64,000 nucleotides of DNA. Origin: Prostheceraeus crozeri (taxonomy: Eukaryota; Platyhelminthes; Polycladida; Euryleptidae). This document shows positions 22,729 through 33,457 of the stretch, in pieces (position 1 is the first letter of the stretch; each line of letters begins with the position of its first letter). Position numbers and translations under genes: made by a program. A model generated the notes under the pieces. That model saw only the letters and a program-made list of their open reading frames with translations. It was not told the origin of the DNA and ran no database searches. Where the stretch lies: positions 310,001 to 374,000 of the forward strand of contig CAJQUW010016879.1 in NCBI GenBank assembly GCA_907163375.1. The letters are read 5' to 3'.

Positions 22729-25371
22729 ATGTTCCCAAAGTTCTGTTTACTAAATGCTCAATCTGTCTTGAGGAAAGTCGATGAGCTTCGAGTTGTTGCA
22801 TCTGTAAAATCTCCTGATGTAATTTGTGTTACGGAGTCTTGGCTAAACGAACTTATTCCAGACTGTTATATCGCCATCGATAATTTTCATATTGTAAGAA
22901 ATGATCGTATTTCACGCAAGGGAGGTGGTGTTTTGATGTACTTGAAAAGTTCTATCAGATATGCTGTCCTGCCTTTACCGTTTACTGTAGCCGCGATTGA
23001 GGTATGTGCAGTCTCCTTATCGGATTCAAAAATTATTGTCCTTAGCGCATATGTTCCTCCTTATTTAGACTCTAAGACCTGTAGCGATGTAATCAAATTT
23101 TTTGTTGATGTGATTGATTATCTTTTGTTACAATTTCCAAGCTTTCATGTCATTGTCCTCGGTGATTTTAACACTCTGAGCAGAAATTTCTTTTGTGATG
23201 AACTGCAACTGACTAATATCGTTTGTGAACCAACTAGAGGTGACAACATGCTAGATGTATTTTTTGTATCGGAAAGTTTGACAACCGTTTATGTATCCGA
23301 TTCTGTAACTTATGACTCACCTTTGGGCAACGCTGACCACAAAATTTTGACAGTTTGTCCATCAACGAATTCTCTTACAAAGAATGATAATCACGCTCGT
23401 TATGTGTCAGTCTACGACCTTCGTCCATCGTGTATTACTAATCTTCGTAGTGCTTTTTCATCGTTCTCTTCAAAATATGATGATAAGCTTTTACACGGCG
23501 ATGACGTCAATGCACAATGTGAATTCTTTCTCAAGTCTCTGAAAGACTTAGTGAATAAACACATACCTGCATCTACAGTTATTATGACCGACCGCGATCA
23601 GAAGTGGATGACTCCTGTCACTAAAAGTATTATAAATGAAAAGTGGAACGCTTATCGTAACAGGGACTGGACACGATATAATATCCTGAAAGAAAAAGTC
23701 AAGGTTGAGATCAGCAACGCTAAGGCAAAGTGGGCTCAAAAACTGAAATCCAAACGAAATATATGGAAGTTGACCAAGGATGTGACTAATACAGCAACAA
23801 AAGACAAAAGTCTTTTTGATATGATTCCACATAATGGTGATTTTCATCACGTACTCCAATCAATTCGTGACTCCTTCGAATCTGCTCAATCCTCGTGTCG
23901 TTCTGCCTCTCATTACATGAATGGAGCAAAGATTATTTCTGGTGTTTCCTTGAATGATTCATGCCATGGATTTGACATCTCTCCTGAGTCTGTCATGAGC
24001 TATCTACTGTGTCTGAAGCCCGGGGTGGCTAAATCCTATGGTGACGTGCCCAATTCGATTTATCGGGAATTATCAGACTTAATTTCCATTTATATATCTT
24101 CAATTATCAAGAATTCTCTGCATACAAGGACATTCCCTGATTGTTTGAAAATAGGCATCACCATCCCAATACCAAAATGTCTACCTGTCTCACTTGACAG
24201 TATTAGACCTATCTTTATGTTACCTACTATCGGGAAAATCATGGAAAAAACTATTTGTCACAATCTCCTCCCATTTTTTATCGAAAAATACGACAAATAT
24301 CAACACGGTTTTCGGCCAGGTGCGTCAACTACAACTGCGATTATTGACTTGCATGACTTTGCTACCAGTGTCTTTGACGACCTCTCATTCAACGGAGTGG
24401 CAATCATAAGCATAGATTTTTCTAAGGCTTTTGACTGTATTCCTCATGATTTGCTACTCAACAAATTAGCGTCGGTGGGATTTCCAGAAGATTTGATCGA
24501 ATGGCTACAGAGTTACTACCACAATCGCTATAATGTTGTCCGCATCGGTGATCACGTAAGCAAACCGTATGATATAACTTCAGGCGTTGTACAAGGGTCT
24601 ATCCTGGACCCTTTTCTATTTTGTGTCTTCACGAATGATTTCTTGCCTCATTCCGTACAAACAGAAACAGTTAAATATGCCGACGATATTTACCTTGCCG
24701 TTCCCCTGAAGCGCGAGAGCAATGTCAATCGCCTTATCATGGATGAATTGCAAAATATGGAAGCATGGTGCAACGCGAAAGGCTTGAAGCTGAATCATGA
24801 TAAAACAAACATACTCCTGTGTACTCGATCTAACTCAATTAATGACATCGACAACTTCAAAGTCGTTGACAAACTTAAGATTTTAGGAATCACTGTCGAC
24901 CGCAATTTGGGTTTTTCTTCCCATGTCAACTCCATTAAGTCGAAAGCTAGCTCACGCCTCCATGCTCTCAGACTTTTGAGGCCCCATGTTTCTTCAGAAG
25001 AGCTGCATTCAATATACACAGGATATGTACGTTCAATTTTAGAGTACGCCCGCCCAGCTTTCTGTGGGATAAGTAAGAAGCTATCACATCAACTACAGCG
25101 CGTTGATAAAAGGGCGCACAACATCATATTTTTCGGCGGACCCTATGATTTTTGTCAGTGTTCGTCAAGTGGTATATCATCCAGGAGACTATCCATTTCG
25201 AAGAGATTGTTCTACAAAATCAGAGACAATCCGGATCATATACTGACTCATCTTTTCCCTAGTAGACTGCCGCGATCCCAACATTATCGTGCGTTCTTAT
25301 CAAGGACTCATTTGCGATCTGTCTCATTTTTTCCTTATATTACTTGTCAAGTCAACCGCGATCAACTTTAA
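22729..25371 (+). CDS. LINE ORF2: AP-type endonuclease and reverse transcriptase
   Basis: 880 codons, starting 26 bases after ORF1. Residues about 1-225 are an AP-like endonuclease: LLNAQSV (metal-binding Asn), VTESWL (catalytic Glu near 35), R-DR--RKGGG, SAYVPP, GDFN at 145-148, and NADH in place of the usual SDH near the end. Residues about 455-720 are the reverse transcriptase: RPIFMLPTIGKIMEK, HGFRPGAST, SIDFSKAFDCIPH (catalytic Asp about 563), VVQGSILDP (usual G-P is D-P here), KYADDIYLA (ADD at 651-653), and WCNAKGLKLNHDKT. The thumb and a C-terminal domain follow (LRPHVSSEELHSIYTGYVRS, KRAHNIIFFGGPYDF). All three palm aspartates are kept. The protein would nick target DNA and prime cDNA synthesis there. 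Length and order fit CR1-group ORF2 proteins. Confidence 0.93.
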   Translation: MFPKFCLLNAQSVLRKVDELRVVASVKSPDVICVTESWLNELIPDCYIAIDNFHIVRNDRISRKGGGVLMYLKSSIRYAVLPLPFTVAAIEVCAVSLSDSKIIVLSAYVPPYLDSKTCSDVIKFFVDVIDYLLLQFPSFHVIVLGDFNTLSRNFFCDELQLTNIVCEPTRGDNMLDVFFVSESLTTVYVSDSVTYDSPLGNADHKILTVCPSTNSLTKNDNHARYVSVYDLRPSCITNLRSAFSSFSSKYDDKLLHGDDVNAQCEFFLKSLKDLVNKHIPASTVIMTDRDQKWMTPVTKSIINEKWNAYRNRDWTRYNILKEKVKVEISNAKAKWAQKLKSKRNIWKLTKDVTNTATKDKSLFDMIPHNGDFHHVLQSIRDSFESAQSSCRSASHYMNGAKIISGVSLNDSCHGFDISPESVMSYLLCLKPGVAKSYGDVPNSIYRELSDLISIYISSIIKNSLHTRTFPDCLKIGITIPIPKCLPVSLDSIRPIFMLPTIGKIMEKTICHNLLPFFIEKYDKYQHGFRPGASTTTAIIDLHDFATSVFDDLSFNGVAIISIDFSKAFDCIPHDLLLNKLASVGFPEDLIEWLQSYYHNRYNVVRIGDHVSKPYDITSGVVQGSILDPFLFCVFTNDFLPHSVQTETVKYADDIYLAVPLKRESNVNRLIMDELQNMEAWCNAKGLKLNHDKTNILLCTRSNSINDIDNFKVVDKLKILGITVDRNLGFSSHVNSIKSKASSRLHALRLLRPHVSSEELHSIYTGYVRSILEYARPAFCGISKKLSHQLQRVDKRAHNIIFFGGPYDFCQCSSSGISSRRLSISKRLFYKIRDNPDHILTHLFPSRLPRSQHYRAFLSRTHLRSVSFFPYITCQVNRDQL

Positions 25372-25439
25372 TTTACATTTTTGCTGCATTTATTGTTATT
25401 TCATGCTCTGTACGATTTATATTCATTTTGAAAATATAC

Positions 25440-25454
25440 CACTACTACTACTAC
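25440..25454 (+). repeat. Terminal ACT microsatellite of LINE
   Basis: Four to five ACT units follow a short 3' UTR and mark the LINE's 3' end. Confidence 0.8.
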
Positions 25455-26074
25455 TAATTGTACATATTTTTGTGATTCTACAGGGTGAAGCAGAAATATC
25501 TGGATCTAAGTCTACCTTCTTGTCATAATAAATTAAAAATGGTCAGTCACAGATTCAAATTCCTAAATCTACATGTCCAAATCATTTGCAATTCAATGAA
25601 GTAATATTATCACCGTGTGTATTTTATGTATTCATGTTGCACCACTCATAGATAGCTAACATTTTGAATTCAAAGTGTCATAGATATCCAGCTACCCGAT
25701 CAACATGCGGAAATTATCGCATTTTCTTGTAATTGATCATCGAAATTCAGAAGTAGAAACTGTCTTTCATGTCTCTAAATCTCTATTCAAATACTGCTTC
25801 AAGAAGTTTCGCGAGCGATTCTCACGAAAGTCTAAGCGCGAATACACGACCGCAGATGTTTTTCGCCGCTTGCTGTGCTACTCAGACCCATTGATCAGCT
25901 CCCTAAGAAAACCAGCAACGTCTAGGAAAGGCATGATTCCATCTGAGGCCCTGCAATTGTTGTCTGGTGCATTGATAGTGGGGAACTTGATCTTTGAGAC
26001 TTGTTTATCAATTGTTTATGATTAATATTATTATGGGAAGTTCCAATATAAAGTTTTTGTGGGTGTATAACGGA
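25455..26074. other. Spacer with an unrecognised 106-codon frame
   Basis: The plus-strand frame 25705-26025 encodes a basic protein (FKKFRERFSRKSKREY, then SRKGMIPSEALQLL and a hydrophobic tail). I do not recognise it and see no splice-site or promoter evidence. Confidence 0.35.
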
Positions 26075-26293
26075 AGTTTTCTAGTTGCTATGCAAAAGCG
26101 GTTGCCATAGCAACCGTTGCTAGGTGAAAATATGACCATTGAAATCCTTGATGTCGATTTAGTGGGGGTAGGCGCATGTTTTATAGCCGTAACTACTGTA
26201 GTTTTCTCGTTGCTATGCAAAAGTGGTTGCCATAGCAACCGTTGTTAGGCGAAAATATGACCATTGAAATCCTTGATATCGATTTAGTGGGGG
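26075..26293 (+). repeat. Two direct repeats, each with a perfect X-box
   Basis: Copies at 26075-26168 and 26200-26293 (offset 125 bp) share AGTTTTCT.GTTGCTATGCAAAAG, GGTTGCCATAGCAACCG, GAAAATATGACCATTGAAAT and TCGATTTAGTGGGGG-type text with few differences. The palindrome GTTGCCATAGCAAC (26101-26114 and 26226-26239) matches the X-box bound by RFX factors, which regulate ciliary genes in animals. The surrounding conservation suggests a duplicated repeat unit rather than two independently kept sites. Confidence 0.75.
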
Positions 26294-26560
26294 CGGTCAT
26301 CAACTATTTACCCATCCTTCATAATTTTCGCGCTATTAATTTTGTCCACCTACTTGCAATTCTGGACCACTGTGGGGTCGCATCTGATCCGTGGGCAGTT
26401 TGGTTGCAGACTTAGCAGGCCCGCTGATTCAGGGAGCTCGGCTTGTTGTGATTACTGTTGCGATAGATAAGGTGCACTCTAATATCATATTTTCATGGTT
26501 GTTTTCATGAAGACCTATAATGTACTTGTAATTAATGAATATTATGCTATCGAAATTTTG
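26294..26560. other. Unassigned spacer
   Basis: No features recognised. Confidence 0.5.
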
Positions 26561-26816
26561 CCTGAGAGATTTGAAAGAAGAATATTTGAGGAAAAAAATT
26601 TGAGAGAGGAGGAATACATTGGAAGACGAAGGATGAAAATGAATCTACCGGGCAAAAGAAGACGAGGGAGACCGAGCCTAAGGTACATGGATGTGGTGTC
26701 AGACGACTTGAAAGTAATCGGAGGAAAAAAGGAAGACGCGAAGGATAGAGCGAGGTGGACGGAACTGATCCGCTGTGGCGACACCTGATGGGGAAAAGCC
26801 GAAAGAAGAAGAAGAA
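26560..26816 (+). mobile_element. RTE-like LINE 3' end
   Basis: The frame ending at 26788 encodes MNLPGKRRRGRPSLRYMDVV followed by SDDLKVIGGKKEDAKDRARW and IRCGDT. The GKRRRGRP--RWMDVV-DD---GV--EDA-DR-RWR--IR-GDP signature is the C-terminus of RTE-type (BovB-like) ORF2 proteins. A few bases later the element ends in a GAA repeat (26801-26816). Everything upstream of the C-terminus is missing. Confidence 0.85.
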
Positions 26817-28436
26817 TGCTACTGAAATTTTGCCATGAGTTAGAAAAGACATTTGGCTACAGGCAACTACTTGATATGCTTTGTAAACTTCAAAATGAAA
26901 GCTGTTGAATGAAATTCAAATAGTAAGAATTGATTTGACACTTAATACTCAACAAGTCAGTAATATCAACAGTTATATTGTAGCGAAATCGGTGATTTAA
27001 TTTTTGCATATTTTGATACGAGAGAGATAATGAAAAAATAATAATATGAAAAATAATGAAAAAAAAATAATAAAATGATTCATGTTCAAAGGGCTGCATC
27101 ATTTTAATCGTATTAGTACTTTAGTTCACGATATTAGCAATTGCTTTGTACTCGAGTGACGCGTTCGGAACCCACCGGACATGTGTGTGCGGCCGGGGAT
27201 GATCGATAAGTGTTCAAAGAAAATGGAACATTCGAAGCTGCTTGGCTAATGCGTGCATGCTTCGCCATTAGTCTGAACATCATGTATTTAGCATCAGAAT
27301 GTCGCCTGAGGCCAGACCCGCCCCGAACGGGCATATTTCTATTCGAACATATCAGGTTCGCCTCAGCCATAAAGTAAATATAAAGATGATAAGTAATGCT
27401 GTGTTGTATCTGATTATATATTCTAATGACAGAACGATAGGGATCTTCACCATTTTTTGAATGATTCATGCATTAGAATGCGAAATCAACTTTAAAGATT
27501 ATGGGTTGCACCACGCACAAGTGATACATGAGTGCGAAGACATTTGCTTGTATAAGAACTAGATCCGACGAGCGATTATTGCCATTAGATGCGTAATTAG
27601 CAAAACACCAATCACAAATCTGAAAATACCGCAAAATTATGTTTTTAAACCATATAAAACTTTAAATGTATCCTGAATATAAATTTGAATGCACATGAAA
27701 GTGCAGTGCAATTTTGTGAAGTACAAATACAAAGTACATTTGTGTTTTGAAGACACAACTAATGGATTGACTCGAACAAAAAAACTAAAGTTGCTCATTA
27801 AGTTACATCGAGATTTTTTGACGAACAGCCGAATGCACCTTCAATCTTATTTTATTTCTTGTTAAGCGTAACTCGAGCTATCATACTGAATAATTTCAAG
27901 TAGCAACTAGACTTATTGAACCCCATCTTTTAAATCATTTTGCATTGAATCTCTCAGAATTGTTCAAACTTGCCTAAAATCAAATGTATTATTTTTGCAG
28001 CTAGCAATTCAAAGAATGTGCTGTCGTGCTTCATCAGGGGTCATTACCTCTCTGTGAGTGGCCAAAATAGGTCACTGATGATGCTGATCTTCATGTTATG
28101 AAGATCATAACATTGCTAAGTTCAGATCTCTATAATTGCGGATCATATGAATGATCTGAAATCACTCATTCAAAATGTCTTTTGTCTTTTGTCACACCTT
28201 CGACTTTGATCATGTTTGGACTCGATGTCTGACCTAGAATGATGCAACTTTATAAATTGTCCGTCATATGACATTGTTGCATGCACCCGCACGCAATTCA
28301 ATGATGTGTCATTCATTACTTCAAACAAGTCATTCAATTACTTTCTATTAATAATAGTAGAAATTAGAGTATGGTCAGAAAAAAGCACTGTAGTAAAAAG
28401 TTCTCCATCCTATAACAGACAAACTCTATATGAGCC
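26817..28436. other. Unassigned spacer
   Basis: No recognised gene. 27130-27470 is noticeably richer in G+C than its surroundings and open on the minus strand (27469-27134, containing RISQAASNVPFSLNTYRSSP); I cannot name it. Confidence 0.4.
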
Positions 28437-28550
28437 GCAAGGTTGGGCAAAAACTTGGGATGGGTTTCACTTCCAAGTTTTTCCACAAACTTGGGTCAAA
28501 ACCCAAGACCCAAGCCCAAGGTTAAAAAAGTTGGGATTTCAAAATCTGCA
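28437..28550 (+). repeat. Possible solo hAT-type element end
   Basis: AAGGTTGGGCAAAAACTTGG followed by ACTTGGGTC and its complement GACCCAAG resembles the GGTTGGGC-type ends of hAT elements with sub-terminal repeats. No partner end or target duplication was found. Confidence 0.3.
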
Positions 28551-28917
28551 CCTTCTATAGCTGTCACGTTTTTCGTTATAGGCATTCCTTCTCCTACTAA
28601 TAACAAGCGAAGAGTCTGTATGCTTTATTGATCTTCTTCACATAATAGCAATTATTTCACCTGATTTGATTATGCATATTATGTTGTATTGATAGAAAAT
28701 ATGAAAAATATAAAAGATGTACGAATTAGACAAATTACAGTAATCTCCGATACGTATTTCATTGACCGGTCAATATCATCAGGGAGTATAAAAAGGATGA
28801 TGACTTCATAGTTTTAACTTAGCACAAATTTCAAAATGATATTGAAATAATGCGCGGTCAAGGCATTTTCTACATGTTATGTTGTATATGATCTTTTGTT
28901 GTCTTATACGGGAGGTT
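28551..28917. other. Unassigned spacer
   Basis: No recognised feature. Confidence 0.5.
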
Positions 28918-28993
28918 CATTATTCAATTTTCCACGATGTAAACAAAAATATAGCTCTCCCTCAATTTAGACGATTTTTTTATTTTTTAAAAA
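28918..28993 (+). repeat. Inverted repeat of the PLE N-terminal coding segment (left copy)
   Basis: ATTCAATTTTCCACGATG to CGATTTTTTTATTTTTTAAA is the near-exact reverse complement of 30839-30914. On the plus strand it reads SIFHDVNKNIALPQFRRFF, the same peptide as the minus-strand N-terminal block. PLEs are known for such terminal partial copies in direct or inverted order. Confidence 0.85.
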
Positions 28994-29001
28994 TAAATAA
29001 A

Positions 29002-29044
29002 GTTCCCCGACGCGTTTCGTGACGGTGGACAGTATCAAGGGGTA
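29002..29044 (-). ncRNA. Hammerhead-ribozyme-like motif 3' of PLE nuclease
   Basis: On the minus strand CCCC, a CTTGATA box, an imperfect stem II, GAAA, the palindrome CGCG, TC and GGGG occur in the hammerhead order; CCCC and GGGG form stem I around the GTC cleavage site. The palindromic short stem III is the form reported for PLE hammerheads. The CTGANGA box and stem II are imperfect. Confidence 0.6.
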
Positions 29045-30838
29045 AGTAAATACACAGGCAGTTGGCTTAAATATAAAAATGATAGGCAGTGACGACTCGT
29101 TGGATCAATTCATGTTTGCGGTTGATTTGTGGCTTGTTCAACGCTATGAAGCGTGCTTCAGCCATTTTAGTTTGCATCGAATTCTTTTGTTTATTTAGGA
29201 CAGAAAGCTGGAAATTATCGATGTTTATCATTCTATCGGCATGGTCAGTCAAACTATGTTCAGATAGTGCACTTTTACGATCTTGACAGTTCAAACTACG
29301 TCTGTGTTCATCATGCCGTAACTTTAAAGGTCGGCAAGTTTGACCAATATAATTTTTATGACAAATTTTACATTCAAAATTATACACAATGTATTTATCG
29401 CTACACATATATTTAGGTCCAATATCCTTGCACAGTTTACAATTACATTTGTTTTTGTTTTCAATAGTATTTATGCTATTAACTAAAGTTTGACCGGGTT
29501 TGCAGGTAACACGAACAGGAAGTTCATACTTACTGACCAGTTTATTAATTTTTCTTAAGTAGCTATCACTAATGAAATCAACACAAAGGTTAATTTGATT
29601 TTCATTACTTTTAGTATTGGATTTTGATTTTGGTGTAATTGAGTTAGGCTTAAATCCATTTTCATACAGACGTTTTTTCATTACATTAACTGACTCTAAG
29701 GAAGGAAGTATCCGAACAAAGATCATGCACATATTTAATATTACTGAGTACAAAATTATTTTTTATGTGATTTGGCAACCAACTATCTTTACGCATCGTA
29801 ATTCCAGAATGACAGGATTTACTGAACCATTTATACCGCAACCTTTGACTTACGGAAATACTTATAGCCAAAAAATTCAAGTAATCGTTTTCAGGAATTT
29901 CAATTGTGAAATTGATGTTATTGTTTGCTGAATTAAAGAGATGTAATATATCCTGAAAAAACTTTTCACTTTTTGGATATGGTCCCAAGATTATATCATC
30001 GATATACCGCTTGTAAACTAAGGGTACAGTACCTAAATTTTTATTTCAGTTATCAAGAGCTATGGTTTCAATTGCATTCATGTAAATGATCGCAAAAGGC
30101 GGAGCAAAATGAGCCCCCATAGGGCATCCTTTAATCTGTAAATATGTCTTATTATTGTAGGTTATTTCATAATTATAGGATATGAATTTCAAAAAGTCAA
30201 CTAGGTCTTCAACTCTAAAGCCATAATTATCAATTTTATTCCAATGTATTTTAGCAAACGTCTCTATTTCTGCGATAGCCTCAGCAATTGGTATACTCGG
30301 ATATAAGTTTTGAACGTCCAGTGAAATAAACACATAGTCTTCGTTTACAAATTTGTCAGCATTTTCATCAAGAATTTTGATCAAAGATTTAGCACTATCC
30401 AAATGGGCTGGAACAAATTTTACTAATTGGTTGAGGAGAACACTCACAAGCCAATCAACTTTCTGAGTAGGGGTGCCAATTACTGAAGCGATGGGCCTTA
30501 AGGGAAAGAAATTATTAATCTTATCTTTATGATCTTTTATGTTTACACGAAAGTAAGCCGGATGACTTCCACAAGTTACTAGTTTTTGATAGTCTATGTA
30601 AGCATTGTTCCGACATTTATTACGAATCAAGCAATTCGCTTGATTTTCTATACTAGAATTTTTGGATTTTTCTCTGTATTTGTATGTACTATTGTCATTC
30701 AAAATGTCTTCTGTCCTTGAAATAATACTTTTTTTATCTACCACTATGTTCCGATTAGACTTATCAGACGGAAAATCCTTGAATCAGATTTTATTCTATT
30801 AGTTTTTTTGTATAAATTCCCTTTCTTTAAAAATTTAT

Positions 30839-30914
30839 TTTGTTTTTAAAAAATAAAAAAATCGTCTAAATTGAGGGAGAGCTATATTTTTGTTTACATC
30901 GTGGAAAATTGAAT
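30839..30914 (-). repeat. Inverted repeat of the PLE N-terminal coding segment (right copy)
   Basis: Partner of 28918-28993; lies inside the element's N-terminal coding region, so the left copy is the displaced one. Confidence 0.85.
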
Positions 30915-31029
30915 ATGTTGTACATGTATTAAATTTATTAGTAGAGAAGGAGAAAATATAATGATCACTTATCAGTGTCACTTTCAATCCAAAAGACAAA
31001 CCCTTTAACTCTTCAGGCATTTTTTTCAA

Positions 31030-32592
31030 TCATCAATATATTTCAATAATTTTGCCGATATTTTTATCACACATTTAGTGGAGGTAGGTGATGACGACTT
31101 TCTTAGATATGATAAACATCCAATGTTTTCTTGCATTCATTTGTCTTTAATTTACCTATACAAAGCTGCTTTCATTTCCATTCCTCACGCCATTCATTTG
31201 TAAGTTACTTTTGATAAATAGCCTACATGACGCATCGAAATCAGGAGAAAATGAGAATTTAATTTTCGCTGATTTCCGCTAGAGGATTTAAGCTGATTAA
31301 AATGCCATCGTAGTGCCTGAAAATGAATGCGCTTCATTGAAAGCTATCATACGAAATATTTTCAAGATGTGGCACAGTCTTCGAAAAAGAACTTTTCAAA
31401 ATAGAAATAGTTTATAAAGATAACCTAATAGTGGGCCAAATCCGTCGATTATTGAGGGCTAGCTTGAAAACACGCTACCACTTTAAGATCCTAAAAGCCT
31501 AGATCACACTTTTTTTGTATGAAAAGAGCTACAGCAGAACTTTGTTTAGCTTTATTAGCATTCAATTCGAAATTAATTAATTAAACTTTGTTAAAAATCT
31601 TTTAAAATAATTCATGATATTTTTGCCTTTCTGTGGTAGGTAGTTTTTGATATAATGAAGCTCAAGAATTAAATATTTTTATTAATAGGACTAAGCAGTC
31701 ACCCGTCGAATTGCTAATTCAAAAGATATTACCCCTCCAAGGTTGTCATGCCACGGAGGCTTTGCAAAATACTATTCTTACTTCTGCATTGCTATCATGA
31801 TCAGTCAAATCCGTGTAAATTTCTCCAGAAGGGAAAAATTTAATGTTACATGTGGTACTGGGTATCAACTCGAGCTCATATGATGTGTGGAATCAAGTTG
31901 GGTGGGGGGGGGGGTAGGCAAGTGTTGAAACGCCTTAAGTAGCTTGCTAACAAGTGAAACCGGTTGGGTTATAAATTTGTTTTCCTATACACATCGAGCG
32001 GTTCTATATTGGTATATACATATAAACATATATTAAATAGCTGATGCGCAACACTGTCGTGAAATCTTCAAAACAATTGGAGTATTTGTAGTCCTATTTC
32101 TATGTATGCACACAATTATTAATCGGATGGAGAACTGGATGTCGTACAATTGCAACGTTTCGCTACTCATAATGTATGTATAGCTTGCAACACAACTGAT
32201 TATCTGAATGATGACTGTAAAAATATGCGCAATGAAAACAGTTGCGGCTATCATCGCGTCGATTTATTATTGTTCATAGGCCCATGTATAAAGAAATCCT
32301 TTTTCAACTTAAGAAACACTTAATTCCAAAAATAGCTCCTTAGGCCGCTTATTGCATCAACGTACTGTAGATTCACATCTTTTCCGAGAATCACAAATAT
32401 CATGGTCTCTCTCTTACTATTGATTTATTCTCGCAGTGGTTGTTGTCAAACGGGTGTATCAATATATCAAACTTGTATTTAAATATTCGCGCACGCTTCG
32501 TTGATTGCAAACTGTAGTTCTAATTACAACATACTGGCAATAGTAATACCATCTATGATTATGGACAAGAATAGTGAGAGATATTTCGAATA
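31030..32592. other. Unassigned spacer
   Basis: No recognised gene; a run of 11-13 G lies at about 31900-31914. Confidence 0.5.
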
Positions 32593-33457
32593 CATATGGG
32601 TCATCCCACGACGATTCAACCAATTTTTGGAAAGTTTTGTGGCACTAAGTCTCAGATTTTGCTGATTTTCGGATATAAAAGTTTGCTATACAATAGAAAA
32701 CACCGAATATGAAATATTAGCTTCCAATTTTGTATATACCGAGATATAGACCTATTTTTAGAAATTTAATTTTTTTCCAAATTTTTGAAATTCTCAAAAT
32801 TTCAAAAAGTAATTCTAAAAATTTCAAAAAGTAATAAGTGTTCTACAAGTAATTGGGAATGTTTCTGAGTTTCAGCATCAATTTGGAGTCAAAACTGGCA
32901 TACAGAAAAAGCTAGCACAGCTTGAAAACAGCCATTTCTAGCATTTTTTGAGAAAACACGATTTTTGAATGCCTGGTGTAGCTCTCTGCATTCTGGTTAC
33001 CGCTTAAGATCACAGATATGAAACACACTGATATACAGCAAGACAATTATTATGGTTATTACGGGCAACAAGAATACGGAAAGTTGTGAGATTAGTTTAA
33101 TTTTTTTGTTTTTTTCCTAGGACCCTATTTTTTCACCATCTTTGGAGCCATGTAGCTCCGTTGTGCATGCCAGTTACCCGCTGAAATTCATACAGGAATT
33201 TCTTCATACCAAATTAATGCTGCATGCAAAGTTTGGTTGACAAACGAACATGCAAAACAAAGTTACAGCTGCGTGAAAATTTAAATTTTGAGAAAAATTG
33301 AATTTCTAAAAATAGGTCTACATCTCGGTAAATACAAAATTGGAAGCTAATATTTCATATTCGGTGTTTTCTATTGTATAACAAACTTTTATATCCGAAA
33401 ATCAGCAAAATCTGAGACTTAGTGCCACAAAATTTTCGTCGTGGAATGACCCATATG
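32593..33457. mobile_element. Non-autonomous DNA transposon with ~190-bp terminal inverted repeats
   Basis: Both ends start CATATGGGTCATTCCACGAC (left has CATCCCACGAC) and stay complementary for about 190 bp, with shared GTGGCACTAAGTCTCAGATT and AAACACCGAATATGAAATAT. TA flanks both ends (32591-32592 and 33458-33459). The interior (about 450 bp) has no gene. Long inverted repeats with a TA target fit a Tc/mariner- or Kolobok-like derivative; the family cannot be fixed by eye. Confidence 0.85.

Larger units (their letters stand above)
21435..25454 (+). mobile_element. CR1-like LINE, near full length
   Basis: A GC-richer 5' UTR (21435-21934), ORF1, ORF2 and a short 3' UTR ending in (ACT)n at 25440-25454 make a complete non-LTR element. 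The 5' UTR, both ORFs and the terminal microsatellite are in the usual order. Terminal short tandem repeats rather than poly(A) are typical of the CR1/L2 group. ORF2 is fully open, which makes this the youngest-looking element here; the only obvious defect is a stop codon in ORF1. No target-site duplication is visible, as is common in this group. Confidence 0.9.
28918..31029 (-). mobile_element. Penelope-like element with reverse transcriptase and GIY-YIG nuclease
   Basis: Read on the minus strand: an N-terminal block (31029-30835) with ELKGLSFGLK; the reverse transcriptase with YFRVNIKDHK, RPIASVIGTPTQKVDWLVS, FISLDVQNLYPSIP (catalytic Asp), IKGCPMGAHFAPPFAIIYMN and, about 20 codons on, YKRYIDDIILG (catalytic Asp pair); a thumb region (INFTIEIPENDYLNFLAISI); then a linker with KCNCKLCK, and the GIY-YIG nuclease YIVYNFECKICHKNYIGQTC with LRHDEHRRS and AEARFIALNKPQIN. 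It looks nearly whole but is broken at a small number of places. Just beyond the nuclease are a hammerhead-like motif (29002-29044) and an inverted copy of the N-terminal coding segment (28918-28993). Confidence 0.9.

Noticed and set aside
25705-26025. 106-codon basic open frame as a host gene
   Set aside because: No family recognised, no splice or promoter evidence; mentioned only in the spacer description.
26542-26852. Minus-strand frames overlapping the RTE-like C-terminus
   Set aside because: Shadows of the plus-strand GKRRRGRP coding text.
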